Both the position numbers and the translations under genes were made by a program. DNA of 64,000 nucleotides from an uncultured Pontibacter sp. (GTDB lineage Bacteria; Bacteroidota; Bacteroidia; Cytophagales; Hymenobacteraceae): assembly GCF_947492645.1 (NCBI RefSeq), contig NZ_CANLMZ010000005.1, positions 124,001 to 188,000 of the forward strand, given 5' to 3'. The notes beneath the pieces are model-generated. The model did no database searches. It was not told the origin of the DNA and saw only the letters and a list, made by a program, of their open reading frames with translations. Positions 37,024 to 46,315 of the stretch are shown here, one piece after another; positions within the stretch are counted from its first letter, which is position 1; every line of letters starts with the position of its first letter.

Positions 37024-37049
37024 GAAACAGATTGTATATTTGTACCGTG

Positions 37050-37451
37050 ATGCAGAGCACCAGACATAGCATTTTGCTTTTACTGACCCTGAGTATTTTA
37101 CTCGGCTCGGTTGGTGTCGCTTTTAGCGAGCAGTTCTGCTTAATGGCTGGTATCAAAACCACAGCACTTGCCCAGGACATGGATGAGTGCTGTAAAAAAC
37201 CATCAGACCCGGATGCGGATACAGATGATTGCTGTACTGAAAGAGTAGCTTTTGAGAAGCTTGAGCCTGTTTCTTCGCTTAAGGTTTTCAATCTTCAACT
37301 ACCGGTATACTTTCCGCATCACATCAAACTGTTTACGCCTCAACAAGCTGTTTTACAAGCTTCCGCACAGCTCGTTTATACTTACTCCGACAGTTCTCCG
37401 CCAATTTACGGGCGCAAACTGCTCCACCAGTTGCATACACTTTTAGTCTAA
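37050..37451 (+). CDS. Small exported Cys-rich protein, HYC_CC_PP-like
   Basis: About 133 residues from the ATG at 37050, which gives a clean signal peptide (MQSTRHSILLLLTLSILLGS). The longer frame from 36996 would start inside the box array and is rejected. The mature part has paired cysteines (DECCKKP and DDCCTER), matching the HYC_CC_PP-type proteins that sit before TonB receptors in Bacteroidota. Metal binding is inferred from the thiols and from the secreted HMA protein downstream. No enzyme motif is seen. Confidence 0.72.
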   Translation: MQSTRHSILLLLTLSILLGSVGVAFSEQFCLMAGIKTTALAQDMDECCKKPSDPDADTDDCCTERVAFEKLEPVSSLKVFNLQLPVYFPHHIKLFTPQQAVLQASAQLVYTYSDSSPPIYGRKLLHQLHTLLV

Positions 37452-37537
37452 CGCTTACTATAGTACAGAAACGGCACTCGCAACAACACCTGTGCCCATT
37501 ACAGTTTGTATCTATGTAAATTAGACTTTAAGTTAAA

Positions 37538-39745
37538 ATGAAGACCAAGACAGCAAAGCTATTGCGCACTTTACCTGCATTGCTTGCACTATACATTTTA
37601 GCCACACTACCCACAGCAGCACAGCAGCTAACTGGCAAAGTAGTAGCTAACACCGACAGCCAAACACCACTTATAGGCGCTAACGTAGCCTGGAAAGGCA
37701 CCTCCATCGGCACTTCTACCAACGCCAACGGCGCATTTGCACTTTCGCTAGCCGATGCAGTTACACCAGAGATTATTGTGAGCTACATAGGCCATAAAGC
37801 AGATACAATTACTGTGGCTGGCAAGAACAACATTGTAGTACAGCTTACGCCCAACAACAAGCTTCAGGAAGTAGTGGTAGAAGGGCAGCAGGCGCGCTAC
37901 TCCTCCCTCACCCCCACTAACTCACAGGTAATCACCAGCCGTGATCTTGAAAAGTCGGCGTGCTGCAACCTGGCCGAAAGCTTTGAAACAAATGCGTCAG
38001 TTGAAGTATCTACAACAGACGCTGTATCGGGAGCAAAGCAGATACAAATGCTGGGTTTAGATGGCTCTTATACTTTATTAACGACTGATAACATACCTGC
38101 CCTACGCGGCCTTGCCATACCTTACAGGCTCAACTACCTTTCCGGCACTTACATAGAGTCTATCGATATTATTAAAGGCACAGGATCTGTGCTGAATGGC
38201 TATGAATCTATATCGGGGCAGGTAAACGTGTTGCTAAAAGATCCTGAAAAGGCAGAGCGTGTATACTTTAACTTGTATGGCAATAGTTTAGCCAAATTCG
38301 ATGCAAACCTGAACCTCGCCACTTCTGTGGGCAAAAAGTGGAGCACAATTCTGATGCTGCACTCCAACTACCTGGGAAACCGTGTAGACCGCAACGATGA
38401 TGACTTTATGGATTTGCCTATTGGCACGCAATACAATGTGTTTAACAAGTGGAAGTTTAGCCACGATGCCGTAGTGTCGGAATTTGGCGTAAATGCCCTC
38501 CATGAAAACAAGGTGGGCGGACAACTAAAGTATAAAGAGGATATCCCGCAGGAGCAGCAGCTTTACTATGGCACCAACTCCGAAACAGACAGGTTTTCTG
38601 CCTACAATAAGTCTTCCTATACTTACCCGGGCAGGCCTTACCAAAGCATTGGTTTAATTACATCGGTGGCGCACTATAAATTTAAGTCCAGCTACGGCTT
38701 CCGCGACTATGACGGAGAGCAAAACAGCGGCTCTGCACGTCTTATTTTTCAGTCTATACTTGGGCACACGGGCCATACTTACAAAGCAGGCCTGAGTTAT
38801 ACTTACGATGACTATACTGAAACACTAACAGATAGCACCTTTGGCCGCACCGAGCACATACCAGGCGCTTTTTTGGAGTATATCTACAACAATGCCACAA
38901 ACTTAACATTAGTAGCTGGCTCCAGAGTAGACTTCCACAGTATATATGGTACGGTGTTTACACCAAGACTAAATGTTAAATATGATGCTACGCCCAACAC
39001 TATTTTCAGGATTGCCGCCGGAAAGGGCTTTCGGATAGCAAACCCAGTCGCCGAGAACTCAGCCATACTTGTAAGCTCACGTGCGATTAAAGCCAAAGAA
39101 GAACTGAAGCCCGAAGAGGCCTGGAACATTGGCGGCTCGTTTACACAGTATTTCGAGTTAGGCGGCAGGCCAGGCACATTTGTAACTGACTATTACTACA
39201 CCACCTTTGATAACCAGGTAGTGCTGGATATGTACTCTGAGCCAACGCAGGCACTATTCTATAACCTGAATGGGCGTTCCTTCTCCAAAAGCTTTCAGGC
39301 GGAACTACAGTATGAGGTTTTGAAAGGGCTGGATGTGAAAACGGCTTACAAGTATTTTGATGTAAGAACCACGTATAACGGCCAGCTGATACAAAAACCG
39401 ATGATTCCGCAGCACCGCTTCTTTGTAAACCTTGGTTTTGCCACACCTTTCGATAAATGGCGCGCCGACCTGACAGGACAGTATTTTGGATTGATGCCTT
39501 TAGCACCTATAGAGCAAGACAATGTGCATAAGTCGGAGAGGTTTTATACTTTTAACACGCAGGTAAGCAGGGCATTCAAACGCTGGGAACTATATGCCGG
39601 AGCCGAAAACATTTTGAACTATAAACAGGAAAACCCTATTATTGGTACTGACCAACCCTTCGGCTCAAATTTTGACGCTAGTATGGTTTGGGGGCCTATT
39701 ACAGGGCGCGTTGTATACGCCGGATTACGCTTTAAAATAGATTAA
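37538..39745 (+). CDS. TonB-dependent receptor with carboxypeptidase-like N-terminal domain
   Basis: 735-residue outer membrane receptor. A signal peptide (1-28) is followed by a CarboxypepD_reg-like domain (LTGKVVANTDSQTPLIGANV), a plug (SRDLEKSACCNLAESFETN; GTGSVLNGYESISGQVNV) and a 22-strand-type barrel ending in GLRFKID. The CC pair in the plug, together with a Cys-rich small protein before and an HMA chaperone after, suggests a metal ion (copper or another soft metal) as cargo. This is inference from context. It is not SusC-like, as it lacks a SusD partner and the long form. Confidence 0.9.
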   Translation: MKTKTAKLLRTLPALLALYILATLPTAAQQLTGKVVANTDSQTPLIGANVAWKGTSIGTSTNANGAFALSLADAVTPEIIVSYIGHKADTITVAGKNNIVVQLTPNNKLQEVVVEGQQARYSSLTPTNSQVITSRDLEKSACCNLAESFETNASVEVSTTDAVSGAKQIQMLGLDGSYTLLTTDNIPALRGLAIPYRLNYLSGTYIESIDIIKGTGSVLNGYESISGQVNVLLKDPEKAERVYFNLYGNSLAKFDANLNLATSVGKKWSTILMLHSNYLGNRVDRNDDDFMDLPIGTQYNVFNKWKFSHDAVVSEFGVNALHENKVGGQLKYKEDIPQEQQLYYGTNSETDRFSAYNKSSYTYPGRPYQSIGLITSVAHYKFKSSYGFRDYDGEQNSGSARLIFQSILGHTGHTYKAGLSYTYDDYTETLTDSTFGRTEHIPGAFLEYIYNNATNLTLVAGSRVDFHSIYGTVFTPRLNVKYDATPNTIFRIAAGKGFRIANPVAENSAILVSSRAIKAKEELKPEEAWNIGGSFTQYFELGGRPGTFVTDYYYTTFDNQVVLDMYSEPTQALFYNLNGRSFSKSFQAELQYEVLKGLDVKTAYKYFDVRTTYNGQLIQKPMIPQHRFFVNLGFATPFDKWRADLTGQYFGLMPLAPIEQDNVHKSERFYTFNTQVSRAFKRWELYAGAENILNYKQENPIIGTDQPFGSNFDASMVWGPITGRVVYAGLRFKID

Positions 39746-39767
39746 CAATACATTAAATAACTATCAC

Positions 39768-40124
39768 ATGAAAACTCTGAAATCCTTTTTAGCCGTTTTT
39801 ACACTTTTTTTCATTTGCGTTGGTGCCAATGCGCAAACCCAGCCTAAAAACGAACAAACCCTTGAAGTAAAAACTTCAGCTGTTTGCGGCATGTGCAAAA
39901 AGAGCCTGGAAAAAGCGATGGCCTATGAGAAGGGTGTTAAATCGTCGTCGCTTGATGTGGACTCTAAAGTACTGACAGTTGTGTTTGACAGCCGCAAAAC
40001 AAGCCCGGATAACATCCGAAAGGCAATAAACGAAACAGGTTATGATGCCGACAGCAAACCTGCCTCTGAGCGTGCCTACAAACGATTGGATGATTGCTGC
40101 AAGAAAGAAGCAGGAGCACACTAA
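39768..40124 (+). CDS. Secreted heavy-metal-associated (HMA) domain protein
   Basis: 118-residue periplasmic metallochaperone-like protein. Signal peptide 1-22 (ends GANAQ), then a ferredoxin-like HMA fold: TSAVCGMCKKSLEKAMAYEKGVKSSSLD with the C-x-x-C metal site, VLTVVFDSRKTSPDNIRKAINETGYDAD. A further DDCCKKE sits at the C-terminus. Lies 22 bases after the TonB receptor. Copper, silver or another thiophilic metal is likely; MerP- and CopZ-like proteins share the fold. Confidence 0.88.
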   Translation: MKTLKSFLAVFTLFFICVGANAQTQPKNEQTLEVKTSAVCGMCKKSLEKAMAYEKGVKSSSLDVDSKVLTVVFDSRKTSPDNIRKAINETGYDADSKPASERAYKRLDDCCKKEAGAH

Positions 40125-40133
40125 AACACACAG

Positions 40134-40180
40134 CACATAAAAAAGGGGGAGCCATACTATGGCTCCCCCTTTTTTATGTG
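40134..40180. terminator. Bidirectional terminator after the metal operon
   Basis: Perfect 22-bp inverted repeat (40134-40155 and 40159-40180) with a 3-nt loop and A/T flanks, shared by the converging outer membrane protein gene. Confidence 0.93.
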
Positions 40181-40194
40181 CTTTAAAGTTTATA

Positions 40195-40758
40195 TTAGAA
40201 TTTAAAACCCAGGTGCAAGCCTATAGATAGCACCGATGTGCCGCTTTTATAATAAAAATAACCTACCCTGCCCCCTGCTACGCCGTTGCGCAAAATATTA
40301 AAGTCGTTTTCGATAAACCCGTTAAAACCAACATCCGATGTTTTAATGTGTTTTACAGAACCATCAACGGTACCATCCTCCGAGTTGGAATTGATCTCTG
40401 CACGATGCCTTGCACCAACTCCACCCCCAAGCCTGAAAGCCACGGACTCATTGTTCATCACATCGAAGCTTGCCTCCAGGTTACCCATATAAAAGGCATT
40501 CTTAATAGAGTAAATCTCTTTCACATCGTCGTATCGGGAGCCGCTGGCAAGGCCCAGGTTTAACCCCACGGCAAACCTATCGCTAAAGTGATGGCTAAAG
40601 CTATTGCTGAACATTATACCTTGGCTGTCATACTCTGAAAGCCAGATGTAGCTCACACCGGCTTTAACCATGTTAGGGTCTTTACCAGCCTGAGCTGCAG
40701 ACGCAGAAAACAGCAAAAACAACGGAATGATATAGAGAAGTCGTAAATGACGGTTCAT
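40195..40758 (-). CDS. Small outer membrane beta-barrel protein
   Basis: 187 residues with a signal peptide (about 1-24, ending AAQAG). Alternating amphipathic strands (AGVSYIWLSEY, FAVGLNLGLASGS, VAFRLGGGVGA, GGRVGYFYYKSG) lead to a C-terminal LSIGLHLGFKF with a terminal Phe, the usual barrel signal. Eight strands are probable. No known porin motif was recognised and the function is unknown. Confidence 0.8.
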   Translation of the reverse strand: MNRHLRLLYIIPLFLLFSASAAQAGKDPNMVKAGVSYIWLSEYDSQGIMFSNSFSHHFSDRFAVGLNLGLASGSRYDDVKEIYSIKNAFYMGNLEASFDVMNNESVAFRLGGGVGARHRAEINSNSEDGTVDGSVKHIKTSDVGFNGFIENDFNILRNGVAGGRVGYFYYKSGTSVLSIGLHLGFKF

Positions 40759-40975
40759 ATAGTTTACAAAGGGTGAAGTGGTAGAATCAAGTGCGTAAGT
40801 TTACAGGTATACATGTTCCTGTTCTAGCTGATTCATACTTCTGCTATTAGAAAATGTTTCGGAAACGATAACAAAACATTCCACATCATCTCAAATGAAT
40901 ATATAATACCCTCTATATCAATATAATATAAATATATTCCCAAAATATTAAAATAGGATTATCAGTATATCCGGC

Positions 40976-41668
40976 TTATATTTTAGCTTTATACAACTGC
41001 CACCAAGGCAGATAAGGTTTGTCGTGGTGCTCGTAATGGTAGCCGAAGAAATAGCAACTGACAAAGGCCCACAAGTGATTTTTGCTTTGCGTAGTGGATT
41101 TATGAGGATTGCTGGCAGAGTGCTCGCCGCGATGGGGCAAATAAGTACCGAAATAGAATAATTGAAAAGTAGCAAGTATGGCCGGAAGCATCCAGTAAAG
41201 CACAACGTTCTGCAGCGGAAAGAACAGTTGCAGCACATTGTAAGTAATAGCCATCAGCAAAATCTGCCACCAGGTAATGTAATTCTTTAAAAAGCTAAAA
41301 TACCAGGGCCAAAACGAGCCATGGTGATAATCAGGATCTTGTTCTGTGGCCACATGGCGGTGGTGCTGATGGTGCCGGGGCAACAGGCGCGGATACCAGT
41401 TATAGGCAAAAAGGAAAGCTGTTATTGCACCAATGGCTTTGTTAAGTTTAGGATTACCCGGTGCCGCTACGCCATGCATGGCATCGTGGGCGGTAATAAA
41501 CAAGCCTGTGTAGAGGTGTGTTTGCAGCAGAATAAACAGATAAGTAAGCGGCGAGGCAAACGACACATCAAAATATGCCAGCAAGTATACAAGCAAAGCA
41601 GACCAGCAAGCAACTACAAGTGCTGCTATTGCCACTCCTCTTCTATCTTTTTGCCGTGCTATTGCCAT
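40976..41668 (-). CDS. crtW: Beta-carotene ketolase (CrtW-type)
   Basis: 230-residue membrane di-iron oxygenase of the fatty acid desaturase superfamily. The His boxes are HDAMH (about 61-65), HHQHHRH (about 98-104) and YHYEHHDKPYLPWW near the end, and the CrtW-specific FGTYLPHRGEHS segment is present. It adds 4-keto groups to beta-ionone rings. A possible own -7 element TAGCTTTG lies at 41739-41746 (minus), so it may be expressed apart from the rest of the cluster. Together with CrtZ it predicts astaxanthin-type ketocarotenoids. Confidence 0.87.
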   Translation of the reverse strand: MAIARQKDRRGVAIAALVVACWSALLVYLLAYFDVSFASPLTYLFILLQTHLYTGLFITAHDAMHGVAAPGNPKLNKAIGAITAFLFAYNWYPRLLPRHHQHHRHVATEQDPDYHHGSFWPWYFSFLKNYITWWQILLMAITYNVLQLFFPLQNVVLYWMLPAILATFQLFYFGTYLPHRGEHSASNPHKSTTQSKNHLWAFVSCYFFGYHYEHHDKPYLPWWQLYKAKI

Positions 41669-41774
41669 TTTTGTGTTCCTCCCTCTACAACTCTCCCCGG
41701 TTATACTTTGTTAAAGCTCTTGGTAAACCCTATTTCTGCAAAGCTAATAAATCCTGATACTTGATTAGCAGATG

Positions 41775-42626
41775 CTATACTTTCATAGCCAGTAAAGCCT
41801 CCTGCACTTCCTCCATCAACCACATGGGTGTAGAGGTAGCGCCACAAATCCCGACAGACTCTCCGTTTTCGAACCATGCCGGCTGCAATTCGCTAACCTT
41901 TGATATAAAGTAAGTACTTGGGTTTGTCTCCTTGCATACCTGGTACAGCACCTTGCCGTTCGATGACTTTGTACCCGACACAAAAACGATTTTATCAAAC
42001 TTAGAAGCAAACTTGCGCAGTTCCTTATCCCGGTTAGACACCTGCCTGCAAATAGTATCGTTGCTGTTTACTTCATACCCATCCTGCTCCAGTTTATCTT
42101 TTATGCGGTAAAAGCTATCGGTGCTTTTTGTGGTTTGGCTGTAAAGCGTAATTTTAGGCGGCAACTCATGCTGCAGCAACTCCTCTATACTTTCAAAAAC
42201 TACAGCCTGGTTGTTTGTTTGCCCCAGCAAGCCCAGCACTTCAGCATGGCCATGTTTGCCATAAATAAAAATCTGGTCTTGTTTATCGTAAGATGTTTTA
42301 ATGCGATTCTGCAATTTAAGCACCACCGGGCAAGAGGCATCTATCAAGGTTAAATTGTTTTGGAGCGCTGTCTGATAAGTTTCCGGCGGCTCGCCATGTG
42401 CTCTTATCAAAACAGCCTCATTATGCAGTTTTCTTAGTTCCTCATGGTTAATTATTCGCAATCCACGTTGCTGCAGCCTCTCTACCTCTACATCGTTATG
42501 AACGATATCACCCAAACAATACAGGTAACCCTGTTCGTCCAGCAGGTCTTCTGCCATTTGTATGGCATATACCACCCCGAAGCAGAAACCGGAATTGTTG
42601 TCGATGGTAACGTTTAGGCCGCTCAT
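41775..42626 (-). CDS. ispH: 4-hydroxy-3-methylbut-2-enyl diphosphate reductase
   Basis: Last step of the MEP isoprenoid route, giving IPP and DMAPP. The 283-residue iron-sulfur enzyme has the three cluster cysteines in NSGFCFGV (C15), DASCPVV and GICGATSTP, and conserved RAHGEPP and YGKHGHAE segments. Placed 5 bases after the lycopene cyclase, it links precursor supply to carotenoid synthesis. Such a copy inside a crt cluster can be the only ispH or a second one; the window cannot tell. Confidence 0.94.
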   Translation of the reverse strand: MSGLNVTIDNNSGFCFGVVYAIQMAEDLLDEQGYLYCLGDIVHNDVEVERLQQRGLRIINHEELRKLHNEAVLIRAHGEPPETYQTALQNNLTLIDASCPVVLKLQNRIKTSYDKQDQIFIYGKHGHAEVLGLLGQTNNQAVVFESIEELLQHELPPKITLYSQTTKSTDSFYRIKDKLEQDGYEVNSNDTICRQVSNRDKELRKFASKFDKIVFVSGTKSSNGKVLYQVCKETNPSTYFISKVSELQPAWFENGESVGICGATSTPMWLMEEVQEALLAMKV

Positions 42627-42631
42627 ACTAT

Positions 42632-43330
42632 TTATACAACTGAAGGTTGATATTGTTTAATTGCTTTTCGCTGCTTTATACCTTCATAAATAGATATCGT
42701 CACTAACAGCATCAGCATAGAGTACATCGTATCTTCCACAGGTATAGAGACTATACGCAGGCCCAGGTTGTAAGCATCGTTGTACCACACGATAGGCAGA
42801 TAGGTTAGCACGCCATTTACCAGCAGGAAAGGTACCAGATGCACCAGGTAGGCCAAATAAAACCGCCCCAGGTATCGTGTACCATAAAACTTAAGATGCA
42901 CCAGCAGGGCCAGCGCAAGCAGTATAAATGTTATGGAAGTATAAATCCGCTCAAAATTGAATAGCGCTATAACAGGGAGCACAACAAGCAGCAATAGTGA
43001 TGCAGCTTTTGCATAGGGTTGCAGCAAGTCTTTCTGAATATAAGCCTTGAGCACATCATAAATAAATACGCACGCGTAGGGCACGGTAATAAAGAACATT
43101 ATTTCCTCTATAGGCAGGCCCCAAAAGTATACCCCTGTTAAGTAAGCTTCATTAAAGCCCCAAACACCCGCTTTTGTAAAGGCAGCATCCCATAGTATAA
43201 AAAATACCGCGTTAATGACTATAGCCGGCCATAGGGCATACCAGCCTCTGAAAAACGCCACCTTTTTATCAAAGGAGAGCAACAGCGGGAAAAGGATGGT
43301 GAAGATGTTTAGGTACAGGTAAATGTACAT
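42632..43330 (-). CDS. Lycopene beta-cyclase, fused CrtYc-CrtYd type
   Basis: 232-residue polytopic protein with two similar halves of the heterodimeric lycopene cyclase family joined in one chain. The first half has DAAFTKAGVWGFN and PIEEIMFFITVPY. The second has GLRIVSIPVEDTMYSML. The paired P-[IV]-E-[DE] motifs are the expected catalytic sites. About seven membrane helices. It closes both ends of lycopene to give beta-carotene. Confidence 0.88.
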   Translation of the reverse strand: MYIYLYLNIFTILFPLLLSFDKKVAFFRGWYALWPAIVINAVFFILWDAAFTKAGVWGFNEAYLTGVYFWGLPIEEIMFFITVPYACVFIYDVLKAYIQKDLLQPYAKAASLLLLVVLPVIALFNFERIYTSITFILLALALLVHLKFYGTRYLGRFYLAYLVHLVPFLLVNGVLTYLPIVWYNDAYNLGLRIVSIPVEDTMYSMLMLLVTISIYEGIKQRKAIKQYQPSVV

Positions 43331-43404
43331 GCTTAAATAATAATGTCAGGGTTTAAACTAGGCCAACGATCAACTGCCAATCCGGCGGTTGCCATGCGTA
43401 TGTA

Positions 43405-43941
43405 TCAATTAATATTTATACTTCTGATTTCCTGCTTTTCCGCTTCCGTGCAATGGTCTTTTGTCAGCATAAAATCTTTTATAGTCCGGGCCATCTCTGC
43501 TGAAAGACTAGAGTTCGGGTACTTTTTCAAGTTGTCGATAATGATGCTCTTGTCCTCTGCCAGGTGCCCGCTTAAGTTAAGGTACCGGGGTATGTAATGC
43601 TCTACTGTAAATCTTAAAAACCGGACTTCCGGATTGGTTTTATCAAGCGCGACGGCTTCTTCAAAATAAGATGCCGCTGTTCTTAAATACTTTAACTTAG
43701 AGTAAGGGTTCCAATGATACTTGGCCATAACAGCCTCTGATCCGCCCTTGTATGCTAGCCTGACGGGGTGCTTTTCGGTGTAAGCTGCCATCTTTTTATG
43801 AAACTGCTTTGCGGCAGCTTCGTCTTTGCTGGCCTGCAGGTATTCCTGCCGAAGTACTGCCAAAGCATAGGTTTTAGAGCGATCTGCCGGAGCAACGTTT
43901 ACAACGACACCCAACAGTAAGGAAATAAATAGTGTAATCAT
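43405..43941 (-). CDS. Unknown protein embedded in the carotenoid operon
   Basis: Not assigned to a family. 178 residues: an N-terminal hydrophobic stretch or signal peptide (MITLFISLLLGVVVNVAPA) then an all-helical region with a TPR-like pattern (LKYLRTAASYFEEAVALDKTNPEVRFLRFTVEH). The start overlaps the crtB stop by one base, so it is translationally coupled to phytoene synthase, and the lycopene cyclase follows. It may be an exported helper or a scaffold for the pathway; this is inference from position only. Confidence 0.72.
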   Translation of the reverse strand: MITLFISLLLGVVVNVAPADRSKTYALAVLRQEYLQASKDEAAAKQFHKKMAAYTEKHPVRLAYKGGSEAVMAKYHWNPYSKLKYLRTAASYFEEAVALDKTNPEVRFLRFTVEHYIPRYLNLSGHLAEDKSIIIDNLKKYPNSSLSAEMARTIKDFMLTKDHCTEAEKQEIRSININ

Positions 43942-44774
43942 TAAATAGCGTTAAGTCTGTACTTGAGGTATGAGCCGAGCAGCAATGCCAGCTTAGTGTT
44001 ATCAGGTACTCTTACGCGTTCTTTAAGTATATGGGTTGCAGGCAGGTTTTGGATCTTCCGGAAAAGCTTGAGGTAGTACACATACGCCAGGTACACGCCC
44101 ATTCTGGCAGATCGTGGTAAATTCATAATTCCAACATAAGCATTATCAAAGTCTTTTTTGATGTCTGCTTCTATCTCTGCTTTGCTGGCATTGTTGAAAT
44201 TCAGGTAATCCACTTTCGGGAAGTATACCCTGCCGCGTTCATCGTAGTCGCTGCGCATGTCCCTTAAAAAGTTAACTTTCTGAAAGGCAGCGCCAAGACT
44301 ACGCGCAGGCTTTTGCAACTTTTCGAACTGCTCCTTGTTTCCCTGGCAAAAAACCTTGAGGCACATTAGCCCCACTACCTCTGCAGAGCCATAAATGTAT
44401 TCCTCATACAGAGACCTGTCATAGGCTTGGTCTTCCAGGTCCATTTCCATGCTTTTCAGGAACGCCTCTATGTAAGCCTTGTCTATATTAAACTCATTCA
44501 CCACACATTGGAAAGCATGCAGTACGGGGTTTAGACTGATGCCAGTATCTATAGCCTTAAAGGTCTGCTCTTTAAACTCCTGCAGCAGTTGGCGCTTATC
44601 GTATTCATGAAAAGTGTCTACAATTTCGTCGGCACAGCGCACAAACCCATAAATAGCATATATAGGCAGATGAAATTTTTTATCCAGGGTTTTGATACCC
44701 AAAGTAAAAGACGTACTGTAAGCCTCTGTTATTTTCTTACTGCATTGTAAACAAGTATCTTTGAACAGCTCCAT
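43941..44774 (-). CDS. crtB: Phytoene synthase
   Basis: Condenses two geranylgeranyl diphosphates to phytoene. 277-residue all-helical trans-isoprenyl synthase with both Asp-rich motifs: CADEIVDTFHEYDKR (about 47-61) and FLRDMRSDYDERGRVYFP (about 170-187). The GLMCLKVFC and SARMGVYLAYVYYLKL segments are also typical. Lies 21 bases after crtI and overlaps the next gene by one base. Confidence 0.95.
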   Translation of the reverse strand: MELFKDTCLQCSKKITEAYSTSFTLGIKTLDKKFHLPIYAIYGFVRCADEIVDTFHEYDKRQLLQEFKEQTFKAIDTGISLNPVLHAFQCVVNEFNIDKAYIEAFLKSMEMDLEDQAYDRSLYEEYIYGSAEVVGLMCLKVFCQGNKEQFEKLQKPARSLGAAFQKVNFLRDMRSDYDERGRVYFPKVDYLNFNNASKAEIEADIKKDFDNAYVGIMNLPRSARMGVYLAYVYYLKLFRKIQNLPATHILKERVRVPDNTKLALLLGSYLKYRLNAI

Positions 44775-44794
44775 GCACCCTCGTTAGTTTGATG

Positions 44795-46291
44795 TTATAC
44801 TTTAACTGCAACCGGGGCTGCATACTCTTTTGCTACCTCAGCGGCTACCACTTGCCCCGAAATAAGTGACGGTGGCACACCTGGCCCAGGAACTGTAAGC
44901 TGCCCTGTGTAAAACAGGTTTTTAACTTTCCTGCTTTTCAGGCTTGGTTTAAGTAAAGCGGTTTGCAGCAGCGTGTTTGCCAAACCGTATGCATTGCCTT
45001 TAAAGGCATTGTAGTCAGCTATAAAATCATTGTGCGCGTAGCTGCGCTTGTATGTAACAAACGGGCGTATTTCCTGCTTTGTAAGTCGCTCCAGCCTGTC
45101 CATCACTTTGCCAAAGTACACTTCGCGCATTTCCGGGCTATCTTCTAGCCCAGGAGCCACAGGTATAAGTATAAACAAGTTTTCGCAACCGGCAGGTGCT
45201 ACAGTTGCATCAGTTACAGAAGGAGCACATACATAAAAAAGCGGCTTCTCAGGCCACTTAGGGTCTGTATAGATTTCGTGGGCATGCGGCCCGAAGTCTT
45301 CATCAAAGAAAAGGTTGTGGTGCTGCAGGTTTTGCAGCGGCTTGTTTACGCCCAGGTAAAATATCAAGGATGATGGCGCCATGACACGGTTGCCCCAGTA
45401 GCTTTCGGAGTAGCTTTGGCAGGCTTTTGGTAATAATTGTTGCTCTACATGGTGGTAATCGGCGCTGGCAACAACAATATCAGCATCAAATCTTCCTGTA
45501 CTTGTTATGATACGTGTTGCTTTGCCTTCTACCACCTCTATCTGCTGCACATCCCGGCCAAATTCAAACTGCACTCCTTTTTCGCTGGCCAGCTTAACCA
45601 TACCCTCTACTATTTTGTACATGCCACCCATCGGGTACCAGGTACCCAGGCTAATGTCGGCATAGTTCATCAGGCTATACAAGGCTGGCGTATTCTGTGG
45701 TAAGGCACCTAAAAAAAGCACCGGAAACTCCATTAGCTTTAGAATGCGATCATTTTTAAAGTAACGCCTTATATGCCTGTAAAACGACTGGAAAATATCC
45801 ATCCGGAGCACATCCAGCAGCAGGCGCGGGCTCATAAATTCCGAAACGGAACGCCCGGGCTTGTACACCAGCTGGTTTATACCTACCTCATACTTATAAG
45901 CCGCCTGTTCCAGAAATTTATCTAACTGCGCAGCGCTGCCTTTCTCCATACTTTCGAAAAGCTGATGCAACGCAGGCATAGTTGCCGGTATGTTTACAAA
46001 ATCATCCTCTCCAAAAACAACTGTATAAGAAGGGTCTAGGCGCTTAAGCTCGTAATAGTCGGAAGCTGTTTTGCCAAACCTCCGGAAGTAAGACTCAAAA
46101 ACATCTGGCATCCAGTACCAGCTAGGCCCCATATCAAACGTAAAACCATCGGCTACAAAACTCCTGGCACGGCCGCCGGGTGTTTCGTTTTTCTCCAGTA
46201 CTGTTACCTCATAGCCCATATCTGCCAGGCAAGTAGCCGCAGAAAGGCCGGAGAAACCCGAACCAATGACTATTACTTTATTTAAGGGCAT
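44795..46291 (-). CDS. crtI: Phytoene desaturase
   Basis: 498-residue FAD enzyme that takes phytoene to lycopene. The N-terminal nucleotide fold VIVIGSGFSGLSAATCLADM and EKNETPGGRARSF are followed by the DMGPSWYWMPDVF segment. The C-terminal FYTGQLTVPGPGVPPSLISG is the CrtI signature. It follows the ECF sigma gene by 24 bases, with crtB downstream. Confidence 0.95.
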   Translation of the reverse strand: MPLNKVIVIGSGFSGLSAATCLADMGYEVTVLEKNETPGGRARSFVADGFTFDMGPSWYWMPDVFESYFRRFGKTASDYYELKRLDPSYTVVFGEDDFVNIPATMPALHQLFESMEKGSAAQLDKFLEQAAYKYEVGINQLVYKPGRSVSEFMSPRLLLDVLRMDIFQSFYRHIRRYFKNDRILKLMEFPVLFLGALPQNTPALYSLMNYADISLGTWYPMGGMYKIVEGMVKLASEKGVQFEFGRDVQQIEVVEGKATRIITSTGRFDADIVVASADYHHVEQQLLPKACQSYSESYWGNRVMAPSSLIFYLGVNKPLQNLQHHNLFFDEDFGPHAHEIYTDPKWPEKPLFYVCAPSVTDATVAPAGCENLFILIPVAPGLEDSPEMREVYFGKVMDRLERLTKQEIRPFVTYKRSYAHNDFIADYNAFKGNAYGLANTLLQTALLKPSLKSRKVKNLFYTGQLTVPGPGVPPSLISGQVVAAEVAKEYAAPVAVKV

Positions 46292-46315
46292 AGATGGAGG
46301 TTATTAGGTTATTTT

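Larger units (their letters stand above)
36676..37049. other. Divergent control region mraZ / metal operon
   Basis: 374 bases without a gene, holding the mraZ promoter, two phased box arrays, the DnaA-box cluster, an AT-rich core with no coding frame, and a TATATTTG element (37035-37042) only 7 bases from the next ATG. If used, that promoter would give an almost leaderless mRNA. Confidence 0.7.

Noticed and set aside
36996..37049. Longer N-terminus for the HYC_CC_PP-like protein
   Set aside because: It runs through the phased AAAGTGG boxes and the -7 element; the ATG at 37050 gives a proper signal peptide.
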